From the NCBI GenBank assembly GCA_963277665.1, contig OY728122.1, positions 1,547,538,868 through 1,547,602,867 of the forward strand: 64,000 nucleotides of DNA. Direction: 5' to 3'. Origin of the DNA: Viscum album. Lineage: Eukaryota; Streptophyta; Magnoliopsida; Santalales; Viscaceae. Positions 24,077 through 35,823 of this stretch are shown here, in pieces. The notes under the pieces were generated by a model. It ran no database searches. It saw only the letters and a list, made by a program, of their open reading frames with translations, and had not been told where the DNA came from. The position numbers were made by a program, and so were the translations under genes. Positions within the stretch are counted from its first letter, which is position 1. Each line of letters begins with the position of its first letter.

Positions 24077-24577
24077 TCAAAAAACACGCGGAAAAGGCAG
24101 AATCTCCTGTACACGCTCGGGGTGTAGAGATACTGGCACAAACTCCACCCTGAAGAAGGTCTCGAAGTCTTCCCATGCGAAGTTCATCTCATCGCAAAAC
24201 TGAAACAAGTGGCTCCACCACCTACCCGCTGCTGCCTGAAGGAGGCTGGCAGCAAAGGTCACCATGAAGTCCGATGGCGTCCCCACTAGCCTGAAGACTC
24301 CCACCACAGCCTCCAGCCAATCCTCAGCCGCATGCGGTTCCGTCTCTCCCCTGAACCTGGGTGGCCTCTGGCGCTGGAACTCGTGCAGTGCACTCAAGCA
24401 TCGTGCATCGTCTACTGCTGGGGCTGGTGGCATCGGTGGCCCAACGTATGGTAGTATCGCTGGTGCCTCCGCTGGTGCCTCAACTGCAAGAGGGACCTGC
24501 ACCGAGGCCTCGTCGCTCGGTGGGCTGTCGTCACGTTCGATTCTCGGAACCCTAACTGGCTGCCGTCGTGGGGCCAT
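24077..24577 (-). pseudogene. E2 gag capsid region, truncated
   Basis: 166-codon frame starting ATG at 24577, 277 nt after the primer-binding site, a normal gag leader length. A basic, Pro-rich N-terminus (MAPRRQPVRVPR) precedes the retrotransposon gag core: PPRFRGETEPHAAEDWLEAV, then AASLLQAAAGRWW and WEDFETFFRVEFVP. The frame ends after HPERVQEILPF, well short of the usual gag length of 300 or more residues, and the nucleocapsid knuckle follows in another frame. Gag forms the particle shell. The start is supported by position; the protein is probably not functional alone. Confidence 0.85.
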
Positions 24578-24853
24578 CCTGAAAGAAACAACGTAACACG
24601 ATCAAACGATTATACCTGGTGAGCTGACCTGGTTTGAGCTGTTTTAAGGGGAAAAACCTTTGAAAACACACACGCAATCAGTGTTTTCGTGCTCAAAGTC
24701 GGAAATCAGTTGTCAGGGTCCTGGTGTATGGATACGTCGGCCGCCCGCACCAACACTGGACTCCCTGAACTGAAAACCACACTCGGTACCCTTAACACTA
24801 TTGCTTCATAGAAAGAATGATCAGAGTTATAAGTTCTGCGGTAGAACCGAACT
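24578..24853 (-). other. E2 5' leader
   Basis: 276 nt between the primer-binding site and the gag ATG. No coding signature. The conserved leader block of E1/E3/E4 is not recognisable here. Confidence 0.6.
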
Positions 24854-24865
24854 CCTCTGATACCA
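24854..24865 (-). other. E2 primer-binding site (tRNA-iMet type)
   Basis: The minus strand reads TGGTATCAGAGG three bases after the LTR end (CGTGACA); matches the 3' end complement of initiator-Met tRNA in 11 of 12 bases of the common plant form. Confidence 0.93.
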
Positions 24866-24868
24866 ATT

Positions 24869-27800
24869 TGTCACGACCCGCCCTCGGGGCCTGTGCCGTG
24901 ACTACCCCAAGCCCGCCTTCCATAGGCCAGGGGCTGGCGACTAGCACCAAAGGCGTAAAATCCCGATAACTGGGAAGGCATTGCCTTTATAAAAGAAAAC
25001 AAGCACCACAGAGTACAAGCGGAAGTAAAACACTAAGTACAAAAAGAAGAGTTGAAAAGTAAAAAGGGGCCGGAAATACAAGCCCAACTGTAAAGTACAA
25101 CTCGAAAGGGAAAACAGCGACTGAAAAGTAAAGCTGCTACGCTGAGATGTCCACTGGAAATCCCACCTGAAGGGTGGGTACAGATAGCTCCTCTGCTCCT
25201 CGGGTCCCGCCATCCGCTCCGAGTATGTCCCGCCCAGTGGTCCACCTCCGGGTACCGCCTCGTCGTATAGTCCACCTCCAGGTACCGTCCAGTCCTCGAA
25301 CCTTCGGCTTCTGTCAGCACTGTCTGTCGTCTGCAACCAACACAACGAGGTGCGGGCATAGCCCGTGCAGGGGTGAGTATAACGATACTCAGTAGGGACC
25401 CCGAGACCCTCAAGGTCTCACTAAAACCAACAAGGATAAACACAAGAAGATCTCAACAGATAAACTCTACTTAGGTATATGCCCATACATATACCTAAGT
25501 TATCAAGTAACCCATCTCAATCATGAGGAAACACAAGGATTGTGAAAACAGCGGATAACCACTACTCGGGTATATGCCCATACATATACCAAAGTTAGCA
25601 AGTGACCCATCTCAATCATGAGGTAAACACAAGGTCAAAAGTCTCAGCTCAAATCAGGATTTTCATTATCGAAACCGTAACTGCTGAAGAGCTCCGTCTC
25701 TAGAGTGTAAAGTGGTCCTGTCACGACTCCGAGGTACTGCTCGCTAACCTAAGACTGCTGAGGTACTCCTCCTGTCGAGTACTGCGGGTTTGCGGCCAAC
25801 TACCTGGCGCTCCGTCCGCTGAGGGTCTGTCGCCAAATACCGGGCGCTCGCCCAAATAGCCTACTGAGGTACTCCTCCTGTCGAGTACCGCGGGTTTGCT
25901 GCCAACTACCTGGCGCTCCGTCCGCCGTGGGTCTGCAGCCAAATACCGGCGCTCCGTCCACTGGGCTAGTCGACTCACTCCAAGTCGAGTCGGTCAAGCA
26001 GTCGTCAGGTCTCAGCCGGCTACACGGTCTCCGTACTCTGCACGCTCGTCTCCGGGAGGGTCCGCTCCACGAGCTACTGGTCGATACTCCAAGTATCTCA
26101 AAGTCCCATGAAGAAGTATCTCAAAAGTCTGTCTCGTCACAGGGGTCTCAACGCAACAGACGGCGCGTCGATCGGACGCCCGGTCTGTGAGTTATTAGCC
26201 TTTTCGTCCCAGGGGCCCGGTTGGTTTCAAGTGCGAACCAATCCCGGCCGTATCTCAACTGTACCCCGAACTCCCATAGGGTAAACTCAAAGGGACCGTT
26301 ACTCAACGTAACCACCAACACTGCTGACGGCTCGTCAAGCGGACGTCCTGTCTCAAAGATATCAGCTTTTCCGTTCCAGGGGCCCGGTTGGATTTCGGGT
26401 ACAATCCAACCCGGCCATACTCCGACTGTATCCAAAACTCGGGCGGAGTATGTCAAAAGTTCCGTCTCATCAAGAGGAAGTCAACGAAACAGACGGCGCG
26501 TCAATCGGACGCCCGGTCTGTGAGTTATTGGCTTTTTCGTCTCCGGGGCCCGGTTGGTTTTTAAGGCAAAACCAACCCGACCGTACTCCACCTGCGTCCA
26601 AACCTCGGGCGGAGTATGCCAAAAGATCCGTCTCATTAAGAGGAACGCAACGCGACTGACGGCGCGTCAATCGGACGTTCGTGGCTCAAGATATGAGCGT
26701 TTCCGCTCCGAAGGCCCGGTTGGTTTCGTGAACGAACCAACCCGGCCGAACTCAAAGTAACCCGAAACCTTGAGTGCGATATACCGAAACGACCGTCTCG
26801 ATCCAAGGATCGCGTTGCCGCAGATGGTTCGTCATTCGGAGGTCCGAGGATCAAGTTATGAGCCAAAAACCAAATCTGGTTCGAAACGGGGGGGTCCGGG
26901 TCCGGGCCGACCCGGCCCGACCCCCCCCCCCCCCCCCCCCCCCCCCGGGGGCGGCGCGGCGGCGGCGGCGGCGGCGGGCCGCGGTGGCGGCGGCGGCGGG
27001 CCGCGGTGGCGGCGGCGGCGGGCCGCGGTGGGCGGCGGCGGCGGGCCGCGATGACGGCGGCGGGCCGCGGCGCACGCGGGGGGCTAAGCCCCAGCTGTTC
27101 TTCAAGTGGCGCGGCCTAAGTGCCGCGCCGGTTTTTTTTTAAAACCGCCCCCCCCCCCCCTCACGTGGGGGGCCTGCTGGCGCCGAACCAAGGGGGCGCT
27201 GCCCCCTTCCCTCAAGAACCGCCCCCCTCATTAAGAGGGGGGTTTTAATGGATGGCCGGGGGATTAATTCCCCCGGTTTTTAAGACATCCGGCCGGCCAG
27301 CTGGCCGGCCGGTTTTCTCAAACGGGACCGGAATTTCCGGTCCCCTTCTTCGGCTTCCGACGCCGGCGGCCCGGCCGCCGGTCTTCCCTTCCGCCGCGGC
27401 CCGGAACCGGCCGCGGTCTCCTCGTCCCGCCGCGGCCCGGAACCGGCCGCGGTCTTCTCGTCCCGCCGCGGCCCGGAACCGGCCGCGGTCTTCTCGTCCC
27501 GCCGCGGCCCGGAACCGTCCGCGACGTTCGTCATCCGGCGCGGTGCGTCGGCAGCGCGCCCCTTCGCCGTGCTTCGATTCTTTTCAACGCGGCGCGACGG
27601 CGTCGCGTTCTTGAAGATTTTCCCTCGGCGTGGCGCGACGGCGCCGCGTAAATTAATTGTACGATAATCCACGTGGTGTGACGGCACCACGCTACTTGCT
27701 TCCACCCGCATGAATAAACATGAACGTTGGAGGGGGGTTCGGCCGTGTTCGTGCGGTCCGGCCCCCCTCACGTTAACAATAACACTGAAATAAAATATTT

Positions 27801-28828
27801 AAATGCCTCACGTAGACATGCGATCCACGAGCAAAAAAAAAAGGAATAAGGAAACCAAAATGAAATCAACAACCCCTACCTCGGGTTTAAGATTTGAAGA
27901 ATCGACTACGTCCCGCGGAAGACGGCGTCGCGGAGGTCGGTCGTCAAATCCGTTGACGAAGTGTTATGCTCGAAGAGACACGACGTTGGCGGATCTTCGT
28001 TTGCCGACGAAGAAGGTCCGAGGAGGAAGAAGGGGTCCGAAGATACCGGGTCGGATGAGTCGATGATCCTTGACGAGGTGTTGTCGTTCTTCGTTGAGGA
28101 TGAAGACGTTCTTCGCCGGAGAAGATGAAGTTCTTCAAGAGACTTAGAGCTCTCTCCTCCAATCCTCAACACAACCAATCTAACCCCCAAAAATAAAATA
28201 AGCTAATCTTATTTTATTAAGACATTCTATGAGTTCAAAATTCAAAAACTTAATTCCATTAATTGGATTAGTGTGTTGGCATGATTAAAGTGAGGAGAGG
28301 GAAAGTCACCCAATTAATGGGAAGTTTAAAGGTTAAGATGAGTTACACATCTTAAGTGGGGGGTTTAGAGGGGTTAGGGAATTTGAAAAGAAAAAGGGGT
28401 TCGTGTGGGCCCCACCACACTTAATCCTCCCAAGGGAGGTTAAGTGGGTGTGGGTCCCACTTCCAACCTCTTTTGGTAGGTTTTTTAATAAGTTAAAATA
28501 AAATTTGTCTTACACAAATTTTATTTAACTTAACTGAAAAACCCCAAAACTAACTTTCAACTCGCAACAAACGCAACTCCCGAAAAGGTCTCTTTAAGCG
28601 AATATCGGCGCTGCGAGTTCATCGGTGCCCTCGGATTTCAATTCCGAGCACCGGATCAAAAGTTAGGAATTCCCGCTCGTTCGTTCCCTGAACGTACCCG
28701 AGCCAAACTTCGGAAATTAATTCCGGGCACTTCGGGCCTCGGAATCAGGTGCCGTCTGAAACCGCGCTCTTGTAAAATTCTAAAGAAAATTAAGAAAAAA
28801 TTTCCCTTGAATTTTACGGGTCTTTACA
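24869..28828 (-). repeat. E2 5' LTR (right copy)
   Basis: 3960 bp, a near-identical partner of 18893-22811. All internal repeats are present: the 95-bp (about 25474), 106-bp (about 25760), 166-bp (about 26101-26876), C/CGG (about 26915-27070) and 36-bp (about 27387-27530) arrays. The + strand end is GGGTCTTTACA at 28828. Confidence 0.97.
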
Positions 28829-28833
28829 GAAAT
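28829..28833. repeat. E2 target-site duplication, right copy
   Basis: GAAAT, identical to 18888-18892. Confidence 0.95.
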
Positions 28834-29570
28834 AGTATTATCACACAATATTTTCATTTTGGTTAAACTCATACCATAGTCTGTGAGTGTGTGTTTCATC
28901 CACAATACTTCAGCACAACAACATTCAGCTGATACATATTTAGCTTCAACAGTGGAAAGTGCTATTGAGTGTTTCTTTTTTCATTACCAAGAAACAAATG
29001 AATATCGTTATAAATGAAAAGTTTCATACGTACTTTCCCTATCAATTATATATCCCCCTATGTTAGCATCTGATGTTTTTTAAAAAATAAAATCATTTCA
29101 AGGAGTATAAAAGAGTCATAAATCCATGGTTCCCTTTGTGTAGTGAAAAATCATTTTCACTGCCTTTAAATGAGATTCCTTAGGATTGGTTTGTAATCAT
29201 TCACATAAGAATATTGAAAACATTATGTCTGTACAAATAGATGTCTAGTAAAGTAGACTTCCTATCTACCTCTAAATGATATTTGATCTACTTGTTTCCC
29301 AGCTTTATCAAGATCAAGTGAATTTGAGGTACCAATGTGAGATATATAATTTCATTCTGGTTTTTGGGAAATTTTAAAACCAAGGAAAAAAATTACTCAC
29401 CCATCATACTCATTTCAAACACATATTTCATTATATCCACGAAAGAAACAGTTAACGATTTCTGATTTGAACCAAATATAAGGTCATCAACATAAATATA
29501 AGAAATCAAAAAATTTATCTTATCTTACATTTTAGAAAGGGTTGGATCAAAATTTCTTTTTATCTTGGGA
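28834..29570 (-). pseudogene. Copia reverse transcriptase (C-terminal half) and RNase H, degraded
   Basis: On the minus strand: IKRNFDPTLSK, then YIYVDDLIFGSNQKSL with the intact catalytic YVDD box (about 29470-29505), VFEMSMMGE with an in-frame stop directly after it (family: EFEMSMMGELxFFLG), DANIGGYIIDREST of the RNase H entry, ALSTVEAKYVSAECCCAEVL and WMKHTLTDYGMSLTKMKILC (28850-28980). The domain then breaks at the E2 insertion and resumes at 18887. The N-terminal half of RT is absent: the frame runs directly from integrase-like sequence into this part. Several stops are present. Confidence 0.9.
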
Positions 29571-29722
29571 TCTAAAAATCTGGAAATAAAAAAAGCCTTA
29601 GATTTCTTTTCTATAAAATAGACCCATGTAAAACATGCGTAATCATAAACTGGGAAAAATACATAGTTGTTGCCTCCAATGCTTCCAGTTTGTGTTAGAA
29701 CAAAAAGAACCATATAAACCAA
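29571..29722 (-). pseudogene. Copia integrase core fragment
   Basis: The minus strand reads QTGSIGGNNYVFFPVYDYAC and FTWVYFIEKKSKAF, matching the Copia integrase core around its first catalytic Asp (family: GPTxTxSLGGKRYxFVIVDDYSRFTWVYFL). The Asp-Asp pair reads Y-D. The frame continues straight into late RT sequence (29525-29570), so the rest of integrase and the first half of RT, normally over 1.5 kb, are deleted. Confidence 0.85.
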
Positions 29723-30064
29723 CTATAATACATCAGTAGATGAGACTTCCTTGACCTATTTAAAATATTATTTATGTTGCTTTCCATATTGATAAGGATC
29801 ACAATATTTTGAGGACTAAAATATATGCTCAGGTAGATTATTATATAGTTTTTTAGAGAGTTTACATAGGATCCTAAGATTATAGTGTTATATATTTCTA
29901 TTCAATAACCTAGAGTGGTCTTCCATTGCACTAAAACATGGCAGATCTTGGCTTCTAAGGACTTCTATGTTTAGTGTGTGAATATTTTCTATCCTACTGG
30001 ACGAAAGATTAAACTCTTCATTGGAATTTTGTACGAAGAACTTGTCATTTTAAAAATTCACAAA
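29723..30064 (-). pseudogene. Copia pre-integrase linker, degraded
   Basis: Lies between the protease/pre-integrase motif and the integrase core and carries faint traces of the expected linker, with many stops. Assigned by position. Confidence 0.35.
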
Positions 30065-30300
30065 TTAACCTACATCACACAATTGACATATGCTAATGAG
30101 GTTGTGCCTAAGAGACTTGATGAATAAAAAATTAGAAATAAAATTATTTCCAAGAAGAACAATATTACTTATACCAATAATTTCTTTCTGAGCATTGTCT
30201 CCAAATGTTAATTTTCCTCCTTTCGTCTGGATAATCTTTTCAAAGTATTTATTTTTACCAGTCATATTCTGGGAACATCTACTATCTTTGTACCATGTAT
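30065..30300 (-). pseudogene. Copia protease active-site and GAG-pre-integrase region
   Basis: The minus strand reads WYKDSRCSQNMTGKNKYF (30300-30245) then GGKLTFGDNAQKEIIG and SLRHNLISICQLCDVG. This is the conserved Copia block DSGCSxHMTG...GGxVTFGDNxKGxIIG...LxHNLLSISQLCD. The protease D-S-G is changed to D-S-R, which would inactivate it. Most of the 30265-30065 frame is open, making it one of the better-kept parts of this element. Confidence 0.9.
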
Positions 30301-31300
30301 TTTAGTTGGTAAATTCTTTATTTTCAAAAAAAATAAGAATGTTACACATTTGGAACCCAAAATATCTTGGATCTGGAAACATCAGAATGAAATATTTTAT
30401 GAATCCACATTTTCATTAAATAATTAACTTTATGAATACCTAATGATTGAGTTTTGTTTAAGGAACAACTTTTTTCCCAATTCCAACCACACAGAAACTT
30501 AGTGCACAATGGGGCACTTTGAAGAACAAATTAATTGTTACTAAAAATTGGGTTTGAAATGGTATAACCAAAAAAAGATTTATTCCTTAGAGGATAAATT
30601 TCAGAATATATCTTATCAAAATTTTCCTTACCTAAGAAAAATGTTTTACAAACACTTCAAAAAGGAAAATATTTTTGATTCGTCTGATAACTATGTTCTT
30701 ATCCTAAAAAACATTACTTTTAGCACTGGAGTTAGGCTCTAAAACATTTTTTGATGAAATTACATTTTCTGGATCTTTGGAAAGTTTATCCTACTCAGAA
30801 TTAACTTCCTCAATGGTTTTTGAAATACTTTCAAAATCATAAATTTTATTATGAATATCTATAGAATGATCGGATACTTCATTAGTATGAATATAAATTT
30901 TAGAATTTTCTTTATCTAGCTTTTTCAAGACTATAGAATTTTGATTTTCAAGGAGGTTATCAAACCATGAATCTTTTTCATAAGTAGGTAAAGTATTATC
31001 TTTATCAAAAGATGATTCTTAATCCAATGATACATAATATTTAATATAACTATAATTAGAATTAAAGGAGACATTGGTTATGGATTCCAAATTGTGTACC
31101 ATGGCCATTAAATAATGATTATTAATAGGTAACCTCGAAAGTAAACAAAGATTCTTTTGACCAGAAGATTCATACTCTGGGGATTCATCAGAAGAGTATC
31201 CACCACTGGCACTCTAGGTGTCATTAGCTTTCAAAAAAATTCTGGGATTTTTCATTGCATTATTTAATTCTATTCGTCTCAGATTTAATTTCATTTCTCT
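30301..31300 (-). other. Copia region between gag knuckle and protease, degraded
   Basis: About 1 kb, AT-rich, with stops in all frames. Position matches the long linker seen in Sirevirus gag-pol. A plus-strand open stretch at 30548-30742 is taken as chance. Confidence 0.4.
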
Positions 31301-31309
31301 CCTTTCTCT

Positions 31310-32258
31310 TAAGCATATGACTATCTGGCCTTATATTCCGTACTCTTTTGCACTCATAACAAGTTACTTCTGAGTATTTCAGGTCCTTTCTTTCTTTCTG
31401 CTAATATCTATACTAAAAGTATTTCTTCCCAACTATCTTGTTCAACCATCAATCAGGATTAGCTTGTTCATTCTCAAAATGTTCAATTTCAATTGGTTCA
31501 GATAAAGTATAGTTATTCTTCGACATGGATCTACAAACCCTTTCAGGAATTATGGATTTTATATGATTTAAGGTAGTTGTAAATGCAAAACATCCATTTC
31601 CATTCTTCTTCTTATTTAGATCAGCATATCTTTTCATTATTGTCTCATGTTGAAGAAGAGTTCCAAAAGTCTCATCCAATGTAATCTATGATACATTCTT
31701 ATTCTCATCAATAGATGTTATATTTGATTCACACTCATTAGGCATTATATCTATAATCCTGTCCACAAGATACTCATGATCTAATCCTTTTTCACACAAG
31801 GATTTTAAACTGTTAACAATAGTAATAATCTTCTATTGTACATTACATACTGGTACTCTATAAGAAAATAGAAATCCATGATATTATGCTCTAATCATAG
31901 CTCTTCTAGTTTTAATTAGATTAGATGTACCAAAATGAGTAACCTCCAATTTCATCCAAATACAATTTTCAGAATCACTAGATGAAATCTTGCTATATAT
32001 ATTCCTAGCAAAGGAACACAATAATGTATTGTGTACCTTGTAGTTTAATTGATATTATGACTTTTTATGATTAGTAAAAGATATTAATTCCCTATCAGAA
32101 ATCATGTAATATCCAGTAAGCATTGTAATGTCTTCCACTCCAGTGTTAATGAAAAAAGACTTTATATGATCTCTATAATATTCATAGACATTCCCATCAA
32201 TTATGTTTGGTCTAGTAGGATTAATATTTTTAATTGAACCAAAATTCATTCCTGACAT
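31310..32258 (-). pseudogene. Copia gag, degraded
   Basis: Starts with MSGMNFGSIKNINPTRPNII at 32258, about 145 nt after the primer-binding site. A second open piece at 31679-31449 contains MDETFGTLLQHETIMKRYAD, and a C-terminal cluster CYECKRVRNIRPDSH at about 31310-31360 is a degraded CCHC knuckle (expected CX2CX4HX4C). The layout N-terminal domain, linker, knuckle fits the large gag of Sirevirus-type Copia. Broken by stops. Confidence 0.7.
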
Positions 32259-32402
32259 CTTAATGAAAATAAAGTTCTATAAAATCTCATTAGTAATAAA
32301 TGTTTGTAAACCTGGATAACAATATCCTATGAAAAGAAAATATAGAACAATGAAAACTTGAGAAATAAAACTTATATGATAATATATGTATTTCAGATAC
32401 CT

Positions 32403-32414
32403 CATATGATACCA
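32403..32414 (-). other. Copia primer-binding site
   Basis: The minus strand reads TGGTATCATATG two bases after the LTR end; first eight bases match the initiator-Met type site. Confidence 0.8.
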
Positions 32415-32416
32415 AT

Positions 32417-33635
32417 TGTAGGATTGAACTATTCTAAAAATTCTCAATATACAATAGAGGGGTTGGGGTGAAATTTATACTGTAAAAATTCATTTGAAAA
32501 ATTTAATGATGATATAAAACATTATATTTTTTGACAATGTTAAAAAAGGTAAATTCATAAGACCTCTTAGTTTTAAAAACATTCTAGATTAAGTAATATG
32601 GTTTCATTAATGAAACATATGAAAATCTGAAAAGGACAATGATTCTAACAAAAAGCATATAGATTATTGACAATTAGTGTATAAATGAACGAGAATGTAT
32701 TAGATAGTTATACATTCCTTAATAATAAAAATGCAGTAGAAAACAAACTTGAAACAAAACAAGTAACAATTATAGAATATTTTAACCCAAATAGTAGGGT
32801 ATCCCACAACCTTGGATAAAGGTCCCTTGATTTATACATACAAGAAAGACTGTCATACCCACATTGGGGTAAGCCCTCGATAGGAATATCGGTGTCTGTC
32901 TTGCTATCCCTTCAAGCCCTCAAACATCAAGGTAGTTGTCACTCTTCCTTCCTTATCAAGGAATTCCATGAACATTAAGGTTGTTGGCACCTCTATCAAC
33001 TTATCCCCGAATCCCACAAATATACTCAGTAACATTCGGAGTTGCACCATGGAAACTAAACAAAATGTTCAATATGCCTAAAGCATTGGAGTCTCTCTCT
33101 CTTGAAATCACTTTAGCTACATGTAATCTCTAGATTGATCAAAGTTTCATGAGATTGTTCAAATGAGATACTATTTATAAGAACATATCCATCGCTCGGC
33201 TCCCACTGAAAAAGGTCATACTTTTCCATGAATTTCAGAGGGACCTATAAATGTTCCACTCAAACAATGGTTAATTAGAAACAGATTATACAACATCGTT
33301 ACATTACTATAACATGGGTAAGAAAAATATGGTAGCTCAATCAAATCTATTTTTTAGAGTCTAGGTAAAAAATAAAGTTCGGAGTCAAGGAATGTAAGAA
33401 TTTAGAATATATATTAGATGGATATTTGGATTCTTTATTCCATGTAATTTGGAATCAGAATTTTGTAGACATCAGAGTCTGAATTCTGAGGAATTTTTTG
33501 TCTGAATTCACTGGAATTCGGAACCTGAATTCCGATGAATTGGGAACTTGAATTAAAAGGAATTGGGAACTTGAATTATAAGGTATTAGGAACATAAATT
33601 CTTAGGAATTAAGAGTTTGAATTCTACGGACTTAG
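32417..33635 (-). repeat. Copia 5' LTR, first segment (right copy, interrupted by E4)
   Basis: Begins TGTAGGATTGAAC on the + strand and aligns with 13278 onward. The 23-bp palindromic units appear from about 33470 but are interrupted at 33635 by E4; the LTR resumes at 42109. Confidence 0.85.
33631..33635. repeat. E4 target-site duplication, left copy
   Basis: CTTAG, identical to 42104-42108. Confidence 0.92.
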
Positions 33636-34454
33636 TATAGAATCCCTTCTTTTTATAACATAACCTTCATTCCATTACACAGAACTGAGGATCTTTAAGG
33701 TTTAGTGTCTTGGAAACAAGGAACATAAAACATGAAAAAAAAATTTCTTCTTAAACACTTGAAAGGATTCTCCTCATGTTCACCCTAGTCTCATTACTTC
33801 ATCTCATAACCTGGGGACATACATCAAAAGAAAGGGTGAGCAGAAGGCCCAACAAGGGAAACAAGTGAAACATTTTACATATGAATTTATGATACATCAA
33901 TAAAGTCATGAAAAGAACTTTAAGGCATGAAAATGAAATCATGAGGCATATCATAATAAAAATAAAAATTTTTATAACTTGAAGATGTGGCTACATAATT
34001 TAACATAGAAAATCATGAACATATCACCAAGGTTCATCCCCAAGGTTTCATTTGAAAATTACCAAGGTTATTCACCAAGGTATCGTGAAAATTGTAATCT
34101 CTAGTGGTTACATCATTACCCAATGCATTGGAGCGTTATCCGGGAGAACCCTTAAATTTTCCTTTATTATCATGTGAGCCACATATATCATCATAAAACA
34201 TTTCATAAATAACCCATATAGCATAAAATAAATGGGTTTCATTTCATAATCATAACGTTTTAAAAACTGTTTTAAAGACATGATCTTTACGTCACTTTAA
34301 ACCCACGGAAAGGGAAAGAGGGTCTCATGTATGTAAATCCCAGAATTCAAAATAGAACATTTTGATACATATTTGAATACCCTTGTATAAATAAGAGCTT
34401 TGAGTATTCACTTTATAACATAAAATAATTTTGAGAAAAGAGTGAGGCATTTTG

Positions 34455-35290
34455 AGACGAAAATTCTGCGGCATAACGGCTAAGTTACAAGGTTTTAGAA
34501 AACATTGAAAAGAGAGGGGACATGGGTCACCCACTCATAAATGATCCATAAAACAGTATGGGGACAGAATATAAGGGATTTAAGAACATGGTAATGAAAT
34601 TTGAAAGATACACCATATGAAATGAGAAACATGGAAGTGAGACAAAAAGTAAGATTTCTCTTATGAAAATTTGGCAGCCTAACGTCATCACATAACTTCA
34701 ATAAAAAAAATGATTTGACAAGATCAAATAGGTTCTATCATCATATGATCATAAGAGATCAGTATGATAGATATAGAGATCATACCCCAACATAATAAAA
34801 ATGAACTTGAAAGATTTGACATGAAAATCGAACTGGAAAAATGAGAAGGGTGAAAGAATCACTTAAAAATTCGGCAGCGTAACATCGCCACATAAAACTT
34901 CAAAAAAACTGAATTGAAGAGATAAAATGGGTTCTCTCATCATATGAAAATAAGAGTACAGTATGATAGATATAGATATCATAACCCAACATAAAAAAAT
35001 GAACTTGAAAGAATTGACATGAAAGTAGAACTTCAAAACGAGAAGGGTGAAGAACCACTTAAAAATTCGGCAGCCTAACAGCGCCACTTAAACATCAAAA
35101 AACTGAATTGAAGAGATCAAATGGGGTCTTTAATCATATGATCATAAAATATAAGTATGATAAATTTAGAGATCATACCCCAACATAATAAAAATGAACT
35201 TGAAATACATTAAATGATAATAGATCTTGAAAAATGAGAAGGGGGAAAGAATCCGTTACAAAAAATTTCGGTAGCCTAACGGCACCACTT
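34455..35290. repeat. ~200-bp tandem array in E4 LTR
   Basis: The landmark GGCAGCCTAACGGCGCC or a variant occurs at about 34470, 34673, 34873, 35069 and 35270, offsets 203, 200, 196 and 201 bp. Units also share GGTGAAAGAATC, CCCAACATAATAAAAATGAA and GTATGATAGATATAGA. The same array is in the other LTR at about 39525-40350. Confidence 0.9.
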
Positions 35291-35670
35291 ACAACTTCAT
35301 AAAATGAAATAATGAGAGTAATAGGGGATATATCATTATGTGAACATGAAAAGGCAGTAAGAGGAGTATAAAAGAACACCATTTAACATAAGAACATTGA
35401 GCATAAAAGAAATTACATAAAAGTGATTTCTTGAAAAGAAAGAGAGAGATATGATCCCTTACCTTAAAACGTAACTCTTAAAACTCAATGGTTTGGACCT
35501 TGAGTGCTTGTGGGAACCTTGGGAGGACTCCTTGGGAGGTAAGGAGACCCGAACTTCGTTGGGGAGAGTGGGTAGTCGAATGGATGAGAGGATGGCTTGG
35601 TATTTATAGGGAAAGTGAGGGGACAAGGCATTAATGGCCAAGGGACACCTCATTAGTGGTTTTGGAAAAA

Positions 35671-35701
35671 CCATGGGCTGGCCCATGGTATTTGCCCATG
35701 G
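35671..35701. repeat. CCATGG palindrome cluster in E4 LTR
   Basis: CCATGGGCTGGCCCATGG is an 8-bp inverted repeat with a 2-nt loop, followed by a third GCCCATGG after a 5-nt gap. The other LTR keeps it near 40735-40765 as CCATGGGCTTGCCCATGG. It could be a hairpin or protein-binding site. Confidence 0.7.
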
Positions 35702-35823
35702 TATTGGCGACTTGGGACACCTCATACCTTATCTTACTATTCATAAGTCGACCATATTGATTAAATACTTAATACATCATTTAATGATGTCATTAAACAC
35801 CCGTAACTTAAAAACTGTATTTT

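Larger units (their letters stand above)
18893..28828 (-). mobile_element. E2: young GC-rich Gypsy (chromovirus) retrotransposon, pol-deleted
   Basis: Complete insertion of 9936 bp: LTR (18893-22811), interior 2057 bp, LTR (24869-28828), perfect GAAAT duplication on both sides, primer-binding site and polypurine tract in place. LTRs are nearly identical, so the insertion is recent. The interior encodes a truncated gag and an integrase C-terminal tail on the minus strand; protease, RT, RNase H and the integrase core are missing. GC and CpG content are far above the surroundings. It must have moved with enzymes supplied by a related full element. Confidence 0.95.

Noticed and set aside
27906..28190. 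94-codon minus frame near the start of the E2 LTR, kept in both LTRs
   Set aside because: LTRs are too similar for conservation to mean anything; low-complexity Ser-rich composition; no family recognised.
18888..28833. Organelle or bacterial origin of the GC-rich segment
   Set aside because: Direct LTRs, GAAAT duplication, primer site, polypurine tract and gag/integrase sequence identify a retrotransposon.
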